Source of the DNA: Candidatus Zixiibacteriota bacterium | GTDB lineage: Bacteria; Zixibacteria; MSB-5A5; GN15; PGXB01 | Length of the DNA: 9,868 nucleotides | Direction: 5' to 3' | NCBI GenBank assembly: GCA_003641425.1 | Contig: QNAH01000073.1 | Location: 1-9,868 of the forward strand | Shown: positions 6,202 through 9,868 of the stretch, in pieces | Layout of the letters: every line of letters starts with the position of its first letter | Numbering within the stretch: the first letter of the stretch is position 1 | Position numbers and translations under genes: made by a program | Notes under the pieces: generated by a model | What the model was told of the DNA's origin: nothing | Database searches by the model: none | What the model saw: only the letters and a program-made list of their open reading frames with translations

Positions 6202-7239
6202 CTATGGCTTCAGAATCAGCCACAACGGCGTGGCGCCGGAGTGCGATGTCGTTGTCGCTTCGGCATCATTATGCGTTGCCGCAATGGCTATCTGAACCGA
6301 ATCGAGATCCGCCAGGTTGACATCATCGGCATGACCGGTGTTAAGCGCCCGAGAAAAGACAACCGTCCATGTCCATGCGCTCGATGCCCCGGTGCTGTCG
6401 AATTCTGATATCCCCGTCACGTTCCAGCGACTGCTCTCATTACGGGTTGCCGAACTGAAAATAGTCGAATCGATACCATAACCCGGTATCCGTGAATTAT
6501 ACTCCCAGTTTGCCAACGGGTTGTAATCCACTACATCTTCAAGATACAGATATGGTTCCTGGTAATCACTGCCCGTCTCGTGCATCCATTCCGGCTGATG
6601 CCCGAAACCATCCCAGTTTTCACGATAGACATAAGTGTTGACCTGAATATCATCAAGCGTCCTGTCGCTTCCATCCCACCATTCATCCTCGGCAAGGAAT
6701 CCGGGAGCCGTTTTGGTGGACAGCCATTTCCACGCATCAACATTGCCGCCGCCGGTGGTATGATGCGACGTAACATGACACATCGACGCGCAATCGGCCC
6801 GCTCGGTACCGTTGTTTTGACCGTCAAAGATTATAAGGAACTTATCCTCACCGGTGGTCGTAGCCTGCTCGAAATTTCCCGTTGTCACGCTATCGACATC
6901 CCTGAGATAATTGGCCCACAGATTGGCCGTGGCATCATGCCACTTGGCCCTGATATATAGTATATCATCGCGGACAACCGCTTTCAAAATTACATTCTGC
7001 CGGCCAAGATTGGGATTGATACCATAAGCCGTCGTGGCACCGATATCGACCAAAACCGAATCGACACCCGCCCAGCCGACATTGACATCGGTCGCCGATG
7101 GCTGCGCCAGCATATCGACCTCGAGGCGAAGGGCTTCAGTATCGCCGTCTCCGTCGCCGCCGGTTCCGCCGTCATCATCACTGCAGGCAATAAACAGCGC
7201 TATCAAAAGAGCCAACAGGGGGATTGCAAATTTTTTCAT
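6202..7239 (-). CDS. Lipoprotein with ethylbenzene-dehydrogenase-type haem-binding domain
   Basis: A 345-residue lipoprotein. The signal peptide (MKKF plus hydrophobic 5-18) ends in the lipobox F-I-A-C with lipidated Cys19. Ser at +2 suggests transfer to the outer membrane rather than inner-membrane retention. A Gly/Asp-rich linker (21-33) precedes the folded domain. The segment VILKAVVRDDILYIRAKWHD (83-102), then EDKFLIIFDG (131-140), CASMCH (150-155) and NVDAWKWLSTKTAPGF (166-181) match the haem domain found in ethylbenzene/DMSO-reductase-type gamma subunits and related cytochromes (EB_dh family). C150-x3-C154-H155 is one residue longer than the usual CxxCH, so covalent haem is plausible but not certain. 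The likely role is periplasmic electron transfer; the partner is not in the window. GGAGG five bases before the ATG at 7239 is an excellent ribosome binding site. It lies 146 bp downstream of the PP2C gene on the same strand, with its own candidate promoter and terminator. Confidence 0.8.
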   Translation of the reverse strand: MKKFAIPLLALLIALFIACSDDDGGTGGDGDGDTEALRLEVDMLAQPSATDVNVGWAGVDSVLVDIGATTAYGINPNLGRQNVILKAVVRDDILYIRAKWHDATANLWANYLRDVDSVTTGNFEQATTTGEDKFLIIFDGQNNGTERADCASMCHVTSHHTTGGGNVDAWKWLSTKTAPGFLAEDEWWDGSDRTLDDIQVNTYVYRENWDGFGHQPEWMHETGSDYQEPYLYLEDVVDYNPLANWEYNSRIPGYGIDSTIFSSATRNESSRWNVTGISEFDSTGASSAWTWTVVFSRALNTGHADDVNLADLDSVQIAIAATHNDAEATTTSHSGATPLWLILKP

Positions 7240-7269
7240 AATTCCTCCGGAGATTTCAGATTTTTTTAC

Positions 7270-7298
7270 AACTTAATCCAAATCAGACGGCCTGTCAA
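7270..7298 (-). promoter_or_regulatory. Probable promoter of the lipoprotein gene
   Basis: On the minus strand a perfect TTGACA (7298-7293), a 17-base spacer and TAAGTT (7275-7270). The predicted start near 7263 gives a leader of about 23 bases containing GGAGG. The -10 is weak at its middle positions. Confidence 0.45.
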
Positions 7299-7385
7299 TC
7301 CATTAATTTGTATCGATCCCAAAGATAATATTTCAGCCGATAACATATTGAGGATATCAGGCGGAATAATTGAAAAAGGAGAGTA

Positions 7386-9122
7386 TTAAATCTTTTTAAG
7401 AATAATCATGGTCAGATCATCGAAATTATGATCGGGCGCCGCATAATCTTTTATCTTTTTGTAGATTTCACGGTGGATCTCATGCGCCGGAAGGTCCTTG
7501 AATTCGCGCAGGGCTTCTATCAGGTGTTTGTCGCCGAATTCCTCCCCCTCGCTGTTATTCACCTCCGTTACCCCATCGGTGAAAAAGACTATCGTATCCC
7601 CCGACTGTAAAAAAATCGGCCGCTCTTCATACTCGGATTCCTCGACAATTCCCATCGCCAGACCGCCCTCACTGAGATACTCGATCGATCCGTCCCCCCG
7701 AAGCATGATGGGCCGGTTATGTCCCGCGTTCGAAAACGTGAATATGTTGTTCTTCGAATCGAGAACCCCGTAAAAAGCCGTCACAAAATTACCGCCCTCC
7801 ACCGATTCATACATCAATGAATTGACCTTGGAGCAGATCGTCCTAATAGCGTAATTGTTCCTTATCTCGGCGATAAGCGAGGCCCGGAACGATGCCATCA
7901 ACAGCGCCGCCGGAATACCCTTGCCGGATACGTCGGCGATCGCGATACCGATCTGATTATCGATAATCTTTATAAAGTCAAAATAGTCGCCCCCGACCTC
8001 CCCCGACGGTATATTGACCCCGGATACATCATATCCCTCAATCACCGGGTCATGCTTGGGAATAAACGTCAATTGAATCTGCCGGGCGACATTTAATTGC
8101 TCTTCGAGCCGCTGATTTTTTATCATCTTTTCATGCATGGTGGCGCGCTCGATCGAAATCGCCGCATGGCTGGCAAAAGCGGTAATCAGCTCAAGCGCGT
8201 TTTTATCATAGGCCGCAATCCTGTCTGACTCTAAATTCAGCACCCCCAGAAGACGACCGTCGATTTTTAACGGAACAACAATCTCCGATTTGGTCTTCGG
8301 AAAAGCGCTGATATAGCGATCATCCTTGCTGACATCCGGCACAATCACCGGTTCGCCCGTCCGGGCCACCCATCCGACCAGACCCTGGCCGACCTTCAAC
8401 TGCAAATACTCATCATGCCCGGGATCATACCCGGTCGCATATATAGTACTCACTTCGTTCTTCTGCTCATTGTGCAGAAATACTCCGCCGGCGACAAAAC
8501 CAACCACCTTCTTCAACGAATCCAGTATCTGTTCCAGGACCTCATCTATATTCAAAGTGCTCGACAGCTTTTTGCCGACTTCGTAAAGAAGTTGCGTTTC
8601 GACCGCCCGACGGTTGGCGTCACGATACAGGTTGGCATTATCGATAGCAACCGCGAACTGGTTAGCCAGCCCGATGACCGTATCCAGGTCATTTTCATCA
8701 AAATCGCCCTCGAGTTTATTGACCGCTTCGATTACACCGATCATCTGCCCCCGTCCGATAAGAGGAACCGCCAGTACCGAACGAAACTTGAATCTCAAAA
8801 AACTTTCCAGTTTCGGCGAAAAACGCTTATCCGTTGTAACATCATGGACCACCGCCGATTCACGGTTCTCGGCTACCCAGCCGATTATGCCCTCGCCCTT
8901 GTTCAATTTATAATATTTTATCTTGTCTTCGCCCGCCCTTAAAAACCGTCCCCTGACAACAGGAATATCTTTGTCGATCCTGTATGCCAGCGCCGCCTGC
9001 GCATCCGTCGCCTTTATCGTCAACTCGAGAATCAGCTTCATCAATTCTTCATAATCCAGGGTCGATGTCAACATCCGCCCGGCGTGAAGAAGCATCTTCT
9101 CCATTTTGCTCTGTCGGTTCAT
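7386..9122 (-). CDS. GAF-GAF-SpoIIE/PP2C-type serine/threonine phosphatase (RsbU-like)
   Basis: A cytosolic signalling phosphatase of 578 residues (580 if the upstream ATG at 9128 is used, which is the numbering here). Domain order: first GAF domain about 25-165, a short helical linker, second GAF domain about 185-330, a helical connector with ARQIQLTFIPK (348-358), and a SpoIIE/PP2C domain about 365-578. The phosphatase keeps GGDYFDF (379-385), IADVSGKGIPAALLMA (397-412), FVTAFYGVLD (448-457), NAGHN (467-471), FFTDGVTE (515-522) and DDLTMI (570-575), so the metal-binding aspartates D381, D399, D518 and D570/571 are present and it should be active. By family knowledge such proteins dephosphorylate an anti-sigma-factor antagonist (STAS) protein when the GAF domains sense a small ligand; no STAS or anti-sigma partner is in this window. 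GAGG lies 8 bases from the ATG at 9122 but only 2 from that at 9128, so 9122 is preferred. No transmembrane segment is seen. Confidence 0.92.
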   Translation of the reverse strand: MNRQSKMEKMLLHAGRMLTSTLDYEELMKLILELTIKATDAQAALAYRIDKDIPVVRGRFLRAGEDKIKYYKLNKGEGIIGWVAENRESAVVHDVTTDKRFSPKLESFLRFKFRSVLAVPLIGRGQMIGVIEAVNKLEGDFDENDLDTVIGLANQFAVAIDNANLYRDANRRAVETQLLYEVGKKLSSTLNIDEVLEQILDSLKKVVGFVAGGVFLHNEQKNEVSTIYATGYDPGHDEYLQLKVGQGLVGWVARTGEPVIVPDVSKDDRYISAFPKTKSEIVVPLKIDGRLLGVLNLESDRIAAYDKNALELITAFASHAAISIERATMHEKMIKNQRLEEQLNVARQIQLTFIPKHDPVIEGYDVSGVNIPSGEVGGDYFDFIKIIDNQIGIAIADVSGKGIPAALLMASFRASLIAEIRNNYAIRTICSKVNSLMYESVEGGNFVTAFYGVLDSKNNIFTFSNAGHNRPIMLRGDGSIEYLSEGGLAMGIVEESEYEERPIFLQSGDTIVFFTDGVTEVNNSEGEEFGDKHLIEALREFKDLPAHEIHREIYKKIKDYAAPDHNFDDLTMIILKKI

Positions 9123-9147
9123 TACCATAACCTCATAAAATTACATC

Positions 9148-9175
9148 AAGTTAATTACGGCAATAAAAATGTCAA
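9148..9175 (-). promoter_or_regulatory. Possible promoter of the PP2C phosphatase gene
   Basis: On the minus strand a perfect TTGACA (9175-9170), a 16-base spacer and TAACTT (9153-9148). The -10 keeps only the first two and the last base of the consensus. It resembles the TAAGTT of the lipoprotein promoter downstream. Confidence 0.35.
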
Positions 9176-9188
9176 GTGGAGTTATTTT

Positions 9189-9216
9189 TTGTATTTTACA
9201 TTTTTCGGCCCATAAT
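9189..9216 (+). promoter_or_regulatory. Possible promoter of the barrel-like gene
   Basis: TTGTAT (9189-9194), a 16-base spacer and CATAAT (9211-9216), 33 bases before the ATG at 9249. Its -35 lies 13 bases from the opposing -35 at 9170-9175, so the two promoters are back to back. Confidence 0.3.
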
Positions 9217-9248
9217 CGTCCTGTCATATAAATGGGAGGGTCAGTTTC

Positions 9249-9868
9249 ATGATTAATTTATCACCGATAATTGGGAGATTATTTATTTTATCACTTTGTT
9301 TGGTAGGAGTATCTTCGAATTCTGTTTGGGCCAGCGGCGAAATTGATACCTCAGTTTACACTCATAAACATCATTGTCTTAATCTGTCATGTGGTTATGG
9401 CAGTATTTTCAAATACGAATATATCGATATGAAGGAAGAATTCGCTTTTTCTTATTCTCTAACATTTAAGTCCAACCTGAGTTTTGCCCTTTTAACCGGA
9501 TTTATTCGATATAATTAAAACCTCGGCGCACTTCCCGCCGAGTTGGGAGCGTGGTTCAAGAAAGAACATCGCGTATTTTTCATCACCTCAACTATAGGAT
9601 TCAAGGAAAACATTTGGTTCGGAATTTCGGTATCCTTCTATATTGGACCGGCATATTACCTTATGACCGAAATTTACAAACACGGCAATAAAATCCGGGG
9701 AACAGAGTGCAAATCTACCTCTCATCATTATGGGCCAAGCCCTTTTATTAACATCGGAACCAGCTATAATATCAACAGCTTGCTGAGCGCCGGTCTGAAT
9801 CTGAATTGCCATTGCCCGAACTATAAGCCCTTCGAGGTCATCAACTTCATCAACCTCCTGCCATCGAT
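9249..9868 (+). pseudogene. Secreted beta-strand-rich (outer-membrane-like) protein, interrupted by an in-frame TAA, 3' end outside window
   Basis: The ATG at 9249 is preceded by GGGAGGG (9234-9240) at an ideal 8 bases. An N-terminal signal peptide is seen: R10, hydrophobic 11-22, and likely cleavage after VWA at residue 28. After 89 codons comes TAA (9516-9518). The same frame then continues without another stop for 350 bases to the window edge, and the continuation reads like the same protein: NLGALPAELGAWFKK just after the stop, then aromatic-rich strands such as IWFGISVSFYIGPAYYL, and later INIGTSYNINSLLSAGLNLN. Alternating polar/apolar strands with glycines and aromatics on both sides suggest a small outer-membrane beta-barrel, though no named family is recognised. 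No ATG with a ribosome binding site follows the stop; the next in-frame ATG is codon 139. A nonsense mutation, a sequencing error or readthrough would each explain this. If the stop is real, the product is only 89 residues and probably non-functional. It is divergent from the PP2C gene. Confidence 0.65.

Noticed and set aside
7299..7385. Terminator directly after the PP2C phosphatase gene
   Set aside because: No stable hairpin with a U-tract was found on the minus strand; some read-through into the lipoprotein gene is possible.
8415..8942. 175-codon plus-strand frame opposite the GAF domains
   Set aside because: Shadow of the GAF/PP2C gene, whose domains continue without a break on the minus strand.
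9588..9812. 74-codon minus-strand frame at the right end
   Set aside because: Overlaps the continuing frame of the barrel-like gene and has no signal or domain of its own.

Overview
The window looks like chromosomal DNA of a Gram-negative, probably anaerobic or facultative bacterium of an uncultured lineage. A signal-peptidase-II lipoprotein, an IPTL-CTERM surface protein, a secreted beta-strand-rich protein and a GT-C glycosyltransferase all point to an envelope with an outer membrane. The mix of a 4-hydroxybutyryl-CoA-dehydratase-like flavoprotein, a haem-type electron-transfer lipoprotein and a GAF/PP2C regulator resembles candidate phyla of the FCB superphylum such as Zixibacteria. That assignment is an inference from gene style, not a proven placement. 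There are no tRNA or rRNA genes, insertion sequences or CRISPR arrays.

Layout, left to right. (1) 1-951 (+): the C-terminal part of a PutP-type sodium/proline symporter. It ends in a structured convergent intergenic region (973-1046) holding a REP-like palindrome and a bidirectional terminator. (2) 1049-2419 (-): a probable two-gene operon with a good promoter about 185 bp upstream. The first gene encodes a stand-alone membrane protein resembling only the N-terminal membrane half of apolipoprotein N-acyltransferase. The second encodes a secreted protein with an IPTL-CTERM sorting tail. (3) 2754-4217 (-): a full-length member of the 4-hydroxybutyryl-CoA dehydratase/HpaB flavoprotein family. 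It keeps three cluster cysteines but, by memory alignment, has lost the other catalytic residues. It has its own terminator at 2691-2718. (4) 4375-6195 (+): a membrane GT-C glycosyltransferase related to AftB-like proteins. Its last codons also form the terminator of the convergent gene. (5) 6202-7239 (-): a lipoprotein with an ethylbenzene-dehydrogenase-type haem domain and a CxxxCH motif. (6) 7386-9122 (-): a GAF-GAF-SpoIIE/PP2C phosphatase. (7) 9249-9868 (+): a secreted, barrel-like protein gene interrupted by one in-frame TAA and running off the window.

The genes do not form one pathway. The recurring theme is the cell envelope (transport, sorting, glycosylation, lipoprotein, barrel). The most notable items are the catalytically altered dehydratase homologue, the Lnt-N-like protein paired with an IPTL-CTERM substrate, and the nonsense-interrupted barrel gene. 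All residue comparisons with known proteins are from memory, because no search could be run.
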